A stretch of DNA of 64,000 nucleotides from Asterella californica (lineage: Eukaryota; Streptophyta; Marchantiopsida; Marchantiales; Aytoniaceae), in NCBI GenBank assembly GCA_036924285.1, contig JAYKYS010000005.1, positions 3,100,001 to 3,164,000 on the forward strand, written 5' to 3'. Positions 32,268 to 47,200 of this stretch are shown one piece after another (within the stretch, counting starts at the first letter, position 1; each line of letters begins with the position of its first letter). Both the position numbers and the translations under genes were made by a program. Below the pieces are notes generated by a model. The model was not told the origin of the DNA, made no database searches, and saw nothing but the letters and a program-made list of their open reading frames with translations.

Positions 32268-35200
32268 CTGACAAAACAGTGCTCACTGCTGGATTCGGAA
32301 TGTGTAGCCCCACAATCCGTTTGCTGTCATTTGTTGTCTCCAGGCGGACCACACGGAGTTTCCTATGACTAGTCCGAACCTTCAGATGTAATCAAAGGAA
32401 AATGATCTCAGGTCCATGGCAAAAAGTTTATCCAACACGTAAGCAGCAGTTATATTAAATTGTACTAAACTACGCAAAATACTCCTTTATACCAGGACCT
32501 GATAATTTACATGAATTGACAACCTCATACAGGTAAGTACCTGCTTAGATAGGGCCTTCTCTACAGCACCCCAAACAGGTAGTATGAGACCGCCCAAGAT
32601 ATTCATTTGCTGTATTCTTCTGCCTACAGTGCATATGCTCCCGATCTTGCACTTAGGCCCGTGCATGCACTGCATACATAAAAGCGCAAGAATTTGTTTA
32701 TTCCAAACCAGAAACAAGGCTCCAAGAATTACGTTCTGGTAAGTTGCCCACTAAGTACTGCTGTACTCGTCAAGTTCAGCACCAACACTACTCATCCATC
32801 AAAACCATCGGGGCAATAACATCTGTAAGTGACTCAAACATACATGTCCTGCTTTCGCTTGTTCAAAATCAACTCATACTCTAAATTTTGGCGTCGGGTT
32901 TCGCGTTGTTGTCCCTAGCAGTTTAGACTCACTCAGAACGGGTACAATACCACTTCCAAGTTTCAACATTCTGACTTCAAAGCTTCCTACACCCTTGAGG
33001 AAGCATAGGTAGTCATCCTCCTCAGATGGGGACAGCGGAGACGTTTGCTCACTTTTCAGCATCGCAGTACCAACACTTGCGGAGAGGGTATATCGTTTTT
33101 CACTTCTGATTCAGGTACTGTTAAGTCCCATGGCCTTCTTTACAAGAGCACTTCTCCCAACTGCTGTGGTCGTCAAAGAGGCTAACATAAACGAGGGGTG
33201 ATCGCGCATTAAATGCCTACCAACAAAATCAGCATCCACGCAACTAGCCTGGAGAGAAAGGCTGAAACGTTTAAAGTCGCTGTAGATGACAGTCAAGGGA
33301 TGAGCTCCATTTGGTTTTACCCAGTTACCTCTAGGGGAAATCGAACTACTAGTACATGCTCACTGTCCTAAAAGTCTCGCCAATCATCTCCACAGATTGT
33401 CAAGGCAGAAAGTTACCTGATCCGCAGAGATCGTGTAGTCTTTCAACCAACCCTCCTTGGCTTGTGCAAGCGATGAAAACTTGCTGTACTTCGTCCGAAG
33501 CTCAGTCAATGACATTTCCCTAAAACAGAAGAACTGATCAGTTGGTCAAATACAAGCCCAGGAAATGAGAACGATGCTACCGACGACAAGATAGTTAATG
33601 TACAGTAGATAAAGAAAGGTCTGACCAACCTTGCGGCTTCACCACTTGCTGGACGGAAGATTCTGAAACTGTGAGAGACTGATCCAGACCTGTGAGATAT
33701 GGCACCACCAGATTATAACATAATATTCCGTTTAACTACTTTGACTACTTCAAGTCGTCTCACCGCAGTTTGCACGGCAGTAAAGACCCAAAGCTAGTTA
33801 GGGAATTGTGTTTAAAATTAGGGGTACTCTTACTTCTCGACAGCAAGAAGACAGTGTGTTCTTCCTTGCCACTCTCTCTTTGATTGATAGAAGCCATTGT
33901 CGGAATTGTCATCCTCCCGGGAATTCTGCTCCAGAAGCTGACTTGCGTCCTGAGACGTACACAAAGGCATAAGTTCTCCCACTGAAATACACTTCAGGGA
34001 ACCGTCTAGGGTTTCACAACTTGTCCTCTCATCTGAATACAGAAATGTTTCCGATGTCGGGTCACGGGGGTACAGTAATTACCTCATAAGTGAACCCTTT
34101 ATCTACTTTGAGCACGAAAAGGGTCGTCAGAGCTCCAGACATAGGATCTCTATGGACTGGCTGCTCCACCAACCAGTCAGACATTAGTCAGAAACATGAA
34201 ACCCCAACAGCCCACATCCACACGGCCAGAAAGACCACAACCAGGAGCTTACAAGAAGAATTTCTGCGTACAGAAAGGAGTGAACACTACCTTCGGCTCT
34301 TCTTGCAGTTCAATCGAATTGGCTCGAATGTCCACTATCCCAGAATCAAACTGCCCATCTTTCCTAGCCCCTTGGACTAAATCGTCAAAAATGTTCACGA
34401 AAAACTCGAACAGCCTGCACACTCAAGTCATTGTGCATGGCAAATGCATTCATTAACTATCCCGAGGTAACTGGCGAATCTGGTACTCCTCGAATACGAT
34501 GGTACCTTACACCTGGCAAGTCTTACATAAACATGTTTGTCGAATTTTATATCGTACATAAAGATGTTATAACTACCGATATATGCAGTCCTATGTGGTT
34601 AGCAGAGCTAACCAGCAACTAGCCTTTCGACCACAGACCCCGCGCCCTGACTGGACGGTGCTACAAGCAAGGATGGGTTGAGAATATGAACACAAACCAG
34701 AAGAGCCATTTAGCTGAGGAAGGGGAGACTTATGCAAATAGTAAGATGACTTCCCATAGAGAACGTTCGTCCTCACCTCAGGAAGGATTTGACTAATCCA
34801 TCGACAGAAGAGACTTTGTCAGGCCGACCCCAAAATGAGTTGGACAACAAGGCAGCTGCTTTGGGTTTCGACTCCAGGCGACTGAAACTTATGAACAGGT
34901 TCGATGGTATCAACTCTGGATGTCCCTCAACAGATTTGTTCTGAGAGTAGTAAATTTTACAGTCTACCAAATGATGCGCAGTATTTTCGTCCCTATCTTG
35001 ACAGAGAGTAGAGACCTTAGTCTGCTGGTTCATCTTATTCATCTTGGTGTTCAACGGGATGCTACCTGCTCGAAACTAAGACTTCAGCCTAGTACCTAGG
35101 GTAGGGGTTCCTCTAAGGTAGGTCTTGAAGCCAGGTTGTTCTCGGTACACTCTCATAAAGAGAAGGATGGCTTTTGTGATGCCTCTATCTCTGTCTTATG

Positions 35201-38200
35201 TCGGGGAAGCCTGCCCATTGCCTGCTTTATAGTCTTATCCATTTCAAGTTCAGCCATGTTACAGAGGCTCTCTCACAGGTCTGCTACTCAGAATTTCTGC
35301 TATCTACGTTGTCCAAGTCTTGGCTTGTTTAACTAGCCGATCCTGCACCCAAGCGGTGTTAAACACCTTCTCTGGGTATCTGCTGGATTCTAGTTGCTCC
35401 AGTTGCGATCGCCACTTGAGCTTGGCTATGTCCCTTCGCTCTTCGCTCTTCCAGGGGTTCTACACCAAATTCATCCCGCACCGCTACGCTTGCAGTCATA
35501 GAACGGTACCGATCATAAGCCGAAGGGCTCTCAACTGGATAGCCTCCAGCCCGAGGTCCTTGCTTGGTATTAGGATCCGAAATAGCAGCTCCATTTTCGA
35601 GGATAGGACGTGTGGTTTACAGTTCGTTCAGGTATGGATGTTAAGGTCCCTGCAGACAAGGAAGTTGCTCAACTGATTTACCCTCCGACGGCTCTTCTCG
35701 ATGGTACGAGAGATGTGGCCATCCTACAAGAATTTCACCCCTAGCCAGAAACGATTAGGAGATGGGTAGGAACTGGCAACCTCTATAGCAGTATGAGCAG
35801 CACAACGTTCTTTAAAATGATGACGATGATGACTGCGGTGCGAAAGATAAAAAGAAGGTTACCAGCGTACTCTACAACACAATTATTCTACACTAAGCAT
35901 CCTAGTTTTAGGTCGTTTAGAACTGTAGACAGCTACGTATCTGGACATTGAGGCATGAATTACTGTTGAAGCAGAGAGAAAACAAGATCCTACCTACAAG
36001 AGTTAAGAACGAGAATAATCAGAAAGAATAATTTACCGGTTTTGGAACCCCGGCTCTAAGCCCAACACTCGGTTCAAGAATCGCCCGACATCGTGCAGAT
36101 CGACTTCAGTGATTCGTCCCATACTTTTGAATGAGGCCTTACTGCCAGGATTGAACTGACCAGCTGTCACCACAGAGAACAACAATGTCACCTAAGACCT
36201 GTTATCATCCAAGAAGATGTACATCTTGTCGCTCAAGTAGCAGAATATATCTACTGAAAGCAGAGACCAAAGATCCTCATTTACTAAAGTGGACCTAAAT
36301 CTGGATCTGTTGCCTGAGAGCACAGCCGAAAGACTTACAAACGAACGGGCAACCAATGAAGCAAAATACAGACGACGATAAGAACAAAACCAAAATCCGG
36401 ATCTGGTACTTTGTATGGATAAAAAGCGGAAAGATCTTACAAGCGGACGTACAATTAAAGTGAAGCAACAGGCAAAAGAGGATAAGAACGAAAGAGAAGC
36501 ATTACGCAGATAAAACCTAAACATAAAACGTCTCACCTTGCGCATCTCGTATGATCCCCACGCATAAGAGGGCTGCCCTTGCGAACAAGTAGAAATCCTT
36601 ATCTGATTCGCCGTTTTTAGCAGGAGGAGGTACGGAAGGTTCTAGCTGCAACTCCAGAAAGACAGTTGTTTTCAGGTCACACCGCTCAAACATCAAGATT
36701 AGTAGCAGGCAAACAAAGAGATGAGTAAAACTCTAGGAAATCAACCTGCTCAAGGACGGCTTTGTACATCGCAGCCAGCGCCTTTTTGCCGTAACCACTG
36801 TCATAGTTGTAAGCGCTTAGAGACTGACCAGCTCCAGCCCTGCGACAATGAAAGTTCAGAAGTTTGTGCTCAAATTTTATCCGGCCTACTTCAAAGTGGC
36901 GCAAAAGACAATTTCCGGCAGCTATCGCGTAAATTGACCAGCTATCAGATCTGTGACAGCACTCAGGTATTTTACCCGTTACCGGAGGTGGAGTTCGACC
37001 TATACGTGAAATCCTAAAAACGGTGTTTCCCGTGTTTGATATGAAACACGGATGTGAGAGCTGCATACTACTACCACGAAAATTCGATATCGAAGTAACC
37101 ATAAGACCAGGTCGCACTGCAATCACTGTATCATCCTTCAACATTGACGCACCTACGGTCACCCTGGGTTAAAGCACCCAAAGTCTCCAATCGTTTTGCG
37201 ACAATTGAGGCGAACCGTCTCTCTCCCCCAAGATTGGTAAATAGTAGCCTGTACAAAACACATGGTACTCAAGAAATCGTCAATCATCCGCATTCCGAAA
37301 CTATCTTCTCCGTCTGAGATTCCAAGGACCTGACATCGTATATATGATGGATAGACTGGTAGAACGTAAGCAGCGAGATGCAAGAATTATTTATCTCGAC
37401 TTGAGGTAGCCTATGAATAAGCGACCCAGAGCAGTACATCGCAAGTAAAAATGGACTCAATATGCCCCAAAAACTGTCCACTTCTTTTATCGAAACGTGT
37501 GCCAGGGAGGTTGTGAGGGATGCATATGGAAGTGCACGTTTCCCGGATCAAGACCCTTGGTATGGAAACAATATATACCCTGTATAAGATGAGATGCGGG
37601 CTGATCTAAGCGTAGCTTAAACAAAAATACATACCGAAGAGACCCTAACAGGACATATTCCGATATTATGGTGTAAGCAGCACCCAGATAATAAGACAAC
37701 AGATCGCGTATTCAGGATTTATAATAGCTGATACAATCATACACAGCATGGGATCAGTGTCCCAGAATTGTCCACATTTTACCAGAAAATGTACCACAGA
37801 ACCAGGCCTGATGTTGGGAACGTGTAAGATTAGGGCGTGGCAAAGCTAAGAATGAAGATTCTCTAAGGGAGAAAGGAGAAAAGCCCTAATTTATCATGTA
37901 TACATCGTATTTGTGACTTGAATTAACTTTTTCATTTTTCATTTTTCATTTTTCTGAAAACTGGAAGGCCTTCGGTTTCGGCCGTATCGGATAAAAGGCA
38001 AATAAGAGACGGAAGACGGATCCGATGGCCGAATCGGATAAAAGGCAGGAGACGCCCACGGCGTTTTCCTACAGACACCTTCGGAGATGGCCGCAGAAAC
38101 CGTCCGCGGCCTCTTGGCCGAAGTCGTAACACTCCCCCACGGGCCAAGAATATTTACCAAAGATTCTAACTTTGACACGCACTAATAGTAGGACGAGGAG

Positions 38201-41200
38201 CCTAGTATGATAGCTGAGTTGACTAAGAGAGATGCGGACTAATCTACTCGTGGATCAAGCGTAAATACTGTGTAAAGACTCTCACCCAGCATTCCAGAAC
38301 TATGTTATGCGCAGTGTGTAGATGATCCTCCTATCATGCCAGAAACACTGAGGGCTGATATTAATATACACTCAGCAAGAAGCAAATGAAGAATCTTCCT
38401 GCAAAGATCATATGGAAAGATGGAACGGAAGTGATAATCCTCCTAACATAACTGCGAATCCAGAACCTCCAAGAGCTAATATATAGCACACATTGAATAT
38501 CTGACGAGTCTGCGCTGGAAAGAAAGTGACAGTTAAAGTAGACCGGTATGGGCCAACATACTACAGCGAGAAATGTAAAAAGGGGATGGATATCAGTCAT
38601 AACAAGAAATGATGAAAACTATGATCGCACAGTAAGCTACAAACATAGAACCATTTTCCAAAGACCAGTCGATCAGCGTTCTTCCAAAGATAACTGCAAA
38701 CGGCTGTAGGTCATCAGTAGGGTTTCACTCAAGCCCTAATAACCAGTCACACGACGAGCATGCGTGTATCCACAGCTCTCTCACATGCACCTCAACCTTG
38801 TCTCTGTTTTCGTTAGCCCAGCCAAGTACATAGTGAGAAGTAATTAGTGGCCGAATGTGCGCTAACAATGCCGACTGAAGTTCGCAAATTATTTTATAAC
38901 CGGGAGGGTGTGCCGATGGGAATGTGTAGTGCGAAGCACATTTCCAGAAAAGGTTCCCCTTGGTATGAAGTCAAATGTGACGGAGCAGTGACAAGAAAAC
39001 AAATGCAGTATGTACTGATGCAGTCTGATCGCTTCTAATGTAAAAACCAAATTTAACCCCCATGCAGAAATGAAGACAAACTAGCTTTGTATAATAAAAT
39101 CTTGAGACGTTCAATAAAAAAAGGTCCTTTTGTAGCTGATCATTTATTAAAAAGCGAGGGATATCAAGGCAAAACGTAGATATAGGTAGCCAAAGAATCC
39201 AGCGCAGGAGAGAGTTATCTTCATAGGTCGAGAATGGCAGATATGCTCAAGGACCACTCTGTAGTATAGGGGTATCACGCAATTAGTCCAGCCAAGTACA
39301 CAGTGAGAATCCATTAGAGGCCGAATGTGCGCTAACAATGCCAAGCGGAGTTAGCGAATTGTTATATAACCGGAGGGTGTGCCAATGGAAATGTGTAGTG
39401 CGAAGCACATTTCCATTTCAACTCGGTATGTTGTCGAATTCATGACAAGAGAACGAATGCAGTATGCTTCAAAGGCTAAATGCAAACCCCTTGCCGAACT
39501 GAAGACAAACTAGATTTGTCTACTGCAATGTTGAAAGAATTGAAGGTTATGAAATCAAAACGTAGATAGAGCAGAACCATAGAATCCATTGCAAGAAATC
39601 CATTGCAAGAAACTAAGGTTATACAAGCACAACGAAGATACCGATAATGGATTTAGTGAGTGAATAGAGGAGAAGGCAGACAGAGGTATTTGCCCGTCCA
39701 TCACTGATGCACTTAGGTACTGAGTAGGTGTACACCCAAGAACCTAATTAACACAATAAGCACTCGGAGCATGCAGCAGGTAAAGATTGTTTTTTTTTTT
39801 AAATTCCCATTTTGAACACTCTCCCGTCGCATGCACCCCAACAGAGAGGGTTAGGCTGTAGATGAGTTGGAAAAGTGGTCAATCAGATGAAAACAGATGA
39901 AAACTTAACCGACTCCTCCGGGCCTTATCCGTCCAGGAGTTTCTGTTCAGTTCCGGGACATCTGAGGGCATATCTGAGCGCAGGAGAGAGTTAGCTGACG
40001 TGAGTTTAAGAACACAGATTTAGTGAGTGAATACAGGGATGAGGAGTCAGACAGAGGTATTAACTGAAGAACGTATTTTTGCCCGTCCGTCACTGATGGA
40101 TTGAGGTACTGAGTAGGTGTACACTCAGAACCTAATTACCACAATATACACTCGGAGCATGCACCAGAACACATTCCCGTTGCATGCATAAACTGACAAG
40201 TGTAGTTAGCGAATTATTTGTTACCGAAGGGTGTGCCGATGGGAATGTGTAGTGCGAAGCACATTTCCAGAATAGATTCCCCTTGGTATGTAGACGAATT
40301 CGAGTGGACAATGACAAGAGAACAAATGCAGTATGCTTCAAAGGCTAAATGTAAACCCCAATGCAGAAACGAAGACAAACTAGATTGTCTACTGCAATGT
40401 TGAAAGAAGCGAAGGTTATCAAAGCAAAACGTAGATATCGCTAACCATAGAATCCATTGCAAGAAACGAAGGCTATCCAAGCAGAACGTACATACCGATA
40501 ACCATAGAATCTAATGCAGGAGTTGAGGAGCACGGATTTAGCGAGTGAATACAGGAGAAGGCAGACAGAGGTAGTAAAAGAAGAGCCTGTATTTGCCCGT
40601 CCATCACTGATGCACTTAGGAACTGAGTAGGTGTACACCCAAGAACCTAATTATCACAATATGCACTCGGAGCATGCAGCAGAACACACTCCCGTCGCAT
40701 GCACCTCAACGGGGAGAAGGGGAGCAAAAGAAATGAAAGCGCCCTACTGGAAACCTGTGAGTGACCCCCACCTAGAGGTCGAGGGATGCTTCGTAGTAGA
40801 GGTGGAGGAGGTACTGCCTGTATGGTGTCTACCCTGTTGTTTATATATCGAAAATTAGATCTGTACGGTTAGGGTTATGTACGGAAAAGTAAGGTTTAGG
40901 AACCGCCATAGTTCCTGAACTTAAACTTGAACCTGCAAGTTATACTAGAGACCCATAACGAGAGTAGAAGTTAGCTTAAAGCAATGATTTTTAAGTGGAG
41001 TTAAAGTACTTACGAAGGTGGTAGATCTAGGATGTAGACAACTTGTTAAAGAACAGTAGCACTCAACAAGCGAAGTTTAGAACGGGGATTAGAATGGCCT
41101 AGACGTCCTAGTCTAGAAAAGCGGCCTTTTCAAATAATAGCTCCCCACCTATTATACAGTGTCGTTTATCTGTATTTTATGAACTGTTTTGAGCCTCTAT

Positions 41201-44200
41201 CTGATACTTCTGTAAACTCCTAACGCGGAACAACCTCTGATATATTGTTGTCATACCAGCCAGCTCCTAGTGCGTCTCATGATTTTTCTTTAACTAATAT
41301 TTCTTATCTTCTACGAAGAAGAAAACGAAGGAGGAGGTATCGAGTACAAATCTTCTCTTATCCGAGGTGTTAGTGTTGGTCCTATGTAGTTCACTGTTAA
41401 TAGAACCTAGTTTTGCAAGCATGGAAATATTAATTTTGCGAGCATGGAAATATTAGATTGAATGTGAGGTAGGCGTTCTAAATGATTAGTGTGAAAAGGA
41501 GGATGGTCTCTCTTGTCGTCGAGAGAGGTGTGTAGCCCATGCTTGTCTTGTGATACTGCTATGTCTAAATAATTGCAGGATGATCCAGATGCTTTCTTGT
41601 TAAGTTGACAAGTTTTAGGATAAATTCCACCTCCCAAAACGTTGTCGTCTAAGTACATGAAAGAATCGAAGTTCGGGATTCCAATAACTAGGATGTAATC
41701 GACAAATCTACGAATCTTGAAGAGCAAGCGTAAGAGGCAGGATGTCCATTCCTGTAGTCAGCAGTCGATGCATGAACTCACGCTCGTACATGTGTAGGTA
41801 GAAATTAGCAAGAAAAACAGCGCAATTAATACCCGTAGGAATGCGAAGCGTAAACCGCAGCCATGACAAAACAGTGACAAAAATGGATGACAAACCAACG
41901 AGCACAGAGCAACCGTTAACCATCGATGAATGTTCGGAATAAAAGTTGCTCATATAATAATAAATCCAATAAAAATTCCGCCCTGGACAACTTCTACTGT
42001 GCTCTGTATACAAACTAGGAACAGGTTTCCCGATCGATAAGCATAGCCTCACTCTGCTCCACAAAATCTTCCAGAGAGCTACATAGAAGGAGGTTCCGGC
42101 GAACTCACCGATATTGGGGAGCAGAAGCTTGATTGGAACGGTGAGTCCTACCAAACTGTTGAATTGCCCGGTCGGCACTCCAGGGAAGCTCTAATGTAAT
42201 ATGCACCCTTCTTTTCTGCAGACATGTAACTGATATTACTTACAAGAAGCATTATGTTCCAGGATTCAAGTCACGAAATGGGTAATTCTGAAACATTTAA
42301 TATGGTCGGCATTCAGTGTCGATTTCTGCATTTGTTTTGATGGCGAACCAAGAGCAAACATTCAGTGTTGAGATCTATTCTGTGCAAGACAGAAATATAT
42401 GCAAACAGTTTTCACTCTTAGGTACAGAAAGGCAACCAGGTAAGCAGAGACTGACGTACGGTAACGGGAACCAACCAAGAATAGACTCGTGCCGAAGCAG
42501 GAGTGGCTTGAACATTGCTTATCGTTCATACCAGTCTAAGAACCTTGCACATGATGAGGTTATAACCATGAGCAGCTAGGGAAGACTGGTACAGGTCATG
42601 AGCTGGCTTCCTATTATCACTCCAGCGTGTATAGGCAAACCCAGTCACGGTGTTGTGTTATTAGCAATATACTCTAGTATCAACGTATAAAGTATTTATC
42701 AGCGACGAATCTGACAACTGCTGTTACAGAGTTATCATCTGCAAACAGAGACTGGGCCAAGATAGCACTGTGATGAAAGTAATCCAAACAAACCTCACTA
42801 CACGAAAAACTGACCCCTAAATTCCAATACCCGTACTCTTTCCCTAAACCCTAACTTCTCACTATGGTCGTATCCGAGAATGGCAAAATACGCAGGAAAA
42901 GTTCGGCACCTGGTTCAGAGCGCGCCTGTCAGCTTGCAAGGATACACCAGCGGAGGCAGCTTCTGAAATCACTGCAACAAGCTTTTTCCCGTCCATGAAC
43001 TGTTGCTTTTCATGCATATTTATCATCTCCATAGTGACATCCTTCCTGCAGCATCGACACGAAAATAAGCTGGAACCAGATGAGACTTCAAGGAAGCAGA
43101 CGCTAGCCAATAAGAAATATGTAAAAATGGAGCTGTTATAGGTCTTCAACCCGTGCTTTCAATCATTGTATAAAGGCATAAAAGACAGTAAAGTCTTATA
43201 TTACGCTCCTTACGTGTTGCGTGCTTGGTAAATCACTCCCTTGCCGTTGGCCGCACGCACGAGCATGCCCCGCCGGCCTGTCATTTCTGCGACACAATCT
43301 GGACCACCCAGCTGCCAAGGGAAAGCGCTGTTACTAATAGCTCTAGGCAACCAAATCCCAAGAAGTAAAGTCAAACCACTTGTTTGGTTCAGCGCAGCGT
43401 CTCCGAGCAACAGTTTACATCGGTCAGTTATCCGCCAGCATGAACTCTCACAAACATAGAGTCCACTAATTAAGTTTCTAAAAATCATCATCCTACTGGG
43501 ATGATGTCTGTAGCCAGAAATAGTACTGGTTCGGAAATATATGGATACCGAATCGGGGGCTCTGTATTAAGGGCGGACCGTAGCGTACTTCGTATGCTCG
43601 AGAGGAAGGTGTACTGTGGTGTTCGCCATCCTATGTGATTCGCAGCGACATGCAAGAGTACCCACATACATATCCACATTGACTTTAAGGTGACCAGTGG
43701 CATCGGAACTCAGAGAAGTAAATCGCAAGCCAAAGCTAGGACGCTAATTCATCCAAATATCGAGCGAAATAGTAGCCTCGAGAATCAGGATGTCGGGAAT
43801 TGTTAAGAAAAAGCATATGTCCAGGAGCGGGAACCGGATCCCTGGCATGAGAACCAATGCAGATAACTTGTACACTATGAGATGCAGACAGTAGCAAGCG
43901 AACATACGTTGGAAAAGACCCCTACTGTCGACTGGTTTACTCTGGTGTACCAATTTCTACAACGCGGGTGGACGCTAAGGTGTTTTCCTGTATAGGCTGG
44001 TATAGCGAGTAGCAGCGAGTGCAAAAGCTAATTGCGTACACTCAAGTAACCGCCGACTGAAAGGACAGAAACAGTAATATTCACAGTTCCTTAGCAATAT
44101 GTCTATGGAGTCAAGGTTGTTGGAATGTGCCGAAAGAAGAAGTAACCATACACAGACCACGGAATTCACAGGGAAAAGGAATAGACATCGAGTAAGTTCA

Positions 44201-47200
44201 CTACCTGTCAAACAGAGAATAATCACCTCTTCACATTTTCACCATCGGAATCACTGTCAAGAACAACACCGGCGGTGCTTTATCCTCTGTCTGGGGCGAG
44301 GTTTGGACTCGTGACCTACCTCTTGACAATCAGAGGTAGTAACCACAGAGCCAAACCTCACTGCATGAAACCCAGAGAGGTACACTGCCAGTAGGGTGAC
44401 TGTAAGCTGAAATTGTCCCTATCTGGCAAATAGGGGACAATTTTAGCGTACCAAGGGTTCAGGATGTTCGGAATATGCAGTAAACAGCGCATACAGGAAC
44501 CCCGGGTATGGAGAACAATGCAGACTAACTTGTATAAGACGAGACTTGTACGGACTAACCTAAGCGTAGTGCAATCCAACAAGACCCTAGAGGAACCTCA
44601 TATCAGTAGTATCATGTGAGTGGCGAGTAGATAATCATCCTAACATATTAGAAAATCTGAAGAGACACTAACCATACATACAGCAATGTAAATGTATCAT
44701 TTAGGACTGAACATAAATGTACATTGTATAAATTCAGGCAGATTATACTCCTAGCATAGATGCACCCGAATCCAGAACATCTGAAGTCTGATACAAAGAA
44801 CAGAGCATGTAGAGAACCTCAGCAGAGAGAAAATCATATACTGATCAAAGAATAGCATAGATAGCATGTAAGCAGTACTCCTAACATAACATGCTTCGAA
44901 TCCAAAATTCTTGAGAGCAGGTACAACGCAGCGCAGTTAAGAATCTGCGCTGCGTTGATCGGAATGTATGTTTCGGTCCATGAGGATAACAGCGTCTTGC
45001 AAGAACTGCCAACACGCAATTGAGGTAACCCGAGAATATGGAACCCAGAGAAGTAGAGTAAGTAGCATAGAGGGGCGCGATTGCACACTAAGTTCAAGCC
45101 ACTTGTTAGCGAATTTCGTGACAAGGGGATAGCCAAAAGGGAAGGTGTACCAGAGAGCACATTTCTAGGGCTTGGCCTCCTGGTGTGTAAGCGCAGCATA
45201 AATGACGTGTACAAAATGCAGTGCAGACAGGGTTATGGGTATTGGGTATAATGTTCTAAGGCATAACAGAAACTGAGGTCTAGAAGTGCGCATGGATTAA
45301 ACAGACTGTAAGCCGTGTACACCGAATGATACAGTAACCTGAAGAACAAGCCAGAAAAGAGAGGAGAAAAACTATCAGTACACAGGGCAATCAACAGGCA
45401 TAGGTCCACGACACGTGAAACATTCGATCAGTTTTCTGCTCAAAGGTCACCGACACAGGTAATGAGTAGGTGTGCACTCAAATACCAAAATACCACATTT
45501 AAACACGCGGAGAATGTTGGTATTCAGAATTCCCTGGCATGCACCTCAACCTTGTCATCTGACTTGATCAGCACCTACCCGTGAGGGTGAGGTGATAGGT
45601 GAAGATGACCAACCATAGTTGAAAGACATTTCTTCCGGAGCATCGGCATGCAACGGAAATCGGAATCAGTTTATCAGAAAGTAATGTCCGTCCATGAGTA
45701 AAGCAGTTCGATACAAGAACTATTCTAAGGTAACCCTAAACAACCCGATCGGTTGACCGGAATGTATATATTGGTACACGGGTAAAGCAGCTTTCTGAGA
45801 AAACAGTGACTTCGCCCGCACACTTAGGTAACCCCCAAATAGTTTTGAACCCATGCAAGTACAAAGTGAATAATAAAGAGTGGTAACACTTATGCTAACT
45901 TGGTTTTCTGATAAAACAGTGACTTCGCCGGCACACTTAAGCAACCCCCAAATAGTTTTGAACCCATGCAAGTACAAAGTGAATAATCAAGAGTGGTAAC
46001 AAGTATGCTAACTTGGTTTGAGAAGTCAGCGAATGTATATATCCGAGGTCGGGCCAAGAGGAAATGTGTACGGAGAGCACAATTCCAAGATTGTACCCAC
46101 GGTGGCTGTAAGACAGAATACAAGTAAAAGTTACGATGCCTAACGATCTAAGCGAGAAAGCAGCTATAACTATAATATAGAGCGACAAGTCGCAAACCAG
46201 AGACCGGAAAGTATACAACAAGCAAACAACTACTGAAGCCGTAACAATACTAAGCCATGTCAGAGAGAAGGTCCTTCATCATCAGCGCAGGCAACTGCGA
46301 AAAGCTAAAGAGGAGATCCCGAAAGAATAAATTTTCTAGTAAGCAGTAAACGAAATAGAAAAGTGCTTTCAACGGCGCCAAATGAGTGGTACTGGAAACT
46401 ACATAGGAATATGAAAGTTAAAAACCGGTTGATTGACCACGAGTACATCATCAAAATTTCGTCCGACAAAGACGTCCTTTTGGATATCAGACATACTACT
46501 GTACTTTATAAGCCACAAACCGCATCCATCAGACAGCCTCTGAAGATATACCTGATCAATGATATCATCGAGTGGATTATTTGGTAAATCCAACGTCCGA
46601 ATCACGTCCATTACTTTTGACCTTCTCTCCTTGGCTGCTTCGTACCTGTTTTGATTGAGCAGATTAGTCTCTAGAGTCTCCCACAACATAATGTACCTAC
46701 CTTGACTCTCCTGTGGAACTGCCTGACATACCTTTGAAATTGGTCCGCAATAAAAAGCCGGCGTTCTTGTTGAATTTCATTCAACTCCTTGCTGCAGTCA
46801 AAACAGTGCCAACGCTTGCTTATAGGTAGCTCTGTGAGCGGAGGCACATGACAACCAGTATGCGTGTTTCGCAAACACAGACTGCATTCCACCAGTGGCT
46901 GTGTAGCCTGTTCAACCCACAGCAGATAATAATCATTCTTCCGCAAGTATATACGCTTTACTACGTCCTACTGGATGGATTCTTTAGTATCGAATGAGAT
47001 TTTCTCCGCGGCGGGAAAAAGATATGCCCATTAAGGAAACTGAGATCGACTCAGTCGAGAATTACGCCTAGATCCTAGGAAATCAACAACTACTGGTAGA
47101 AGGCTAAACTGAGGATGCTCGAACAAAGCATCCAAATCCAAAACCAGAACAAAACTGGGCTTGAGCATTTGAGAAACTTCAGAGGGTAGACATTAAAACC

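Larger units (their letters stand above)
32268..36839 (-). other. Exons 22-31: SBNO C-terminal domain
   Basis: Conserved blocks in order are [132 protein letters not shown] and [20 protein letters not shown]. Exon 31 ends VSTVLS plus G at a GTGAGA donor. Confidence 0.93.
37153..43311 (-). other. Exons 18-21: helicase C-terminal lobe
   Basis: Exons carry [20 protein letters not shown], then [20 protein letters not shown] and [14 protein letters not shown], then [20 protein letters not shown] with [10 protein letters not shown] (motifs V and VI), and [20 protein letters not shown]. The intron between exons 20 and 21 is 4.9 kb and holds a Penelope-like fragment and repeats. Confidence 0.95.

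Noticed and set aside
38461..38560. Minus-strand stretch reading SSADSSDIQ, considered as the SADRAIQQ helicase exon
   Set aside because: The true exon, with [17 protein letters not shown] intact, was found at 42109-42215 in correct phase.
44298..44359. Functional tRNA-Asp gene
   Set aside because: It is only 62 nt, the anticodon loop is the wrong size and the T arm is degenerate, so it is kept only as a tRNA-like module.
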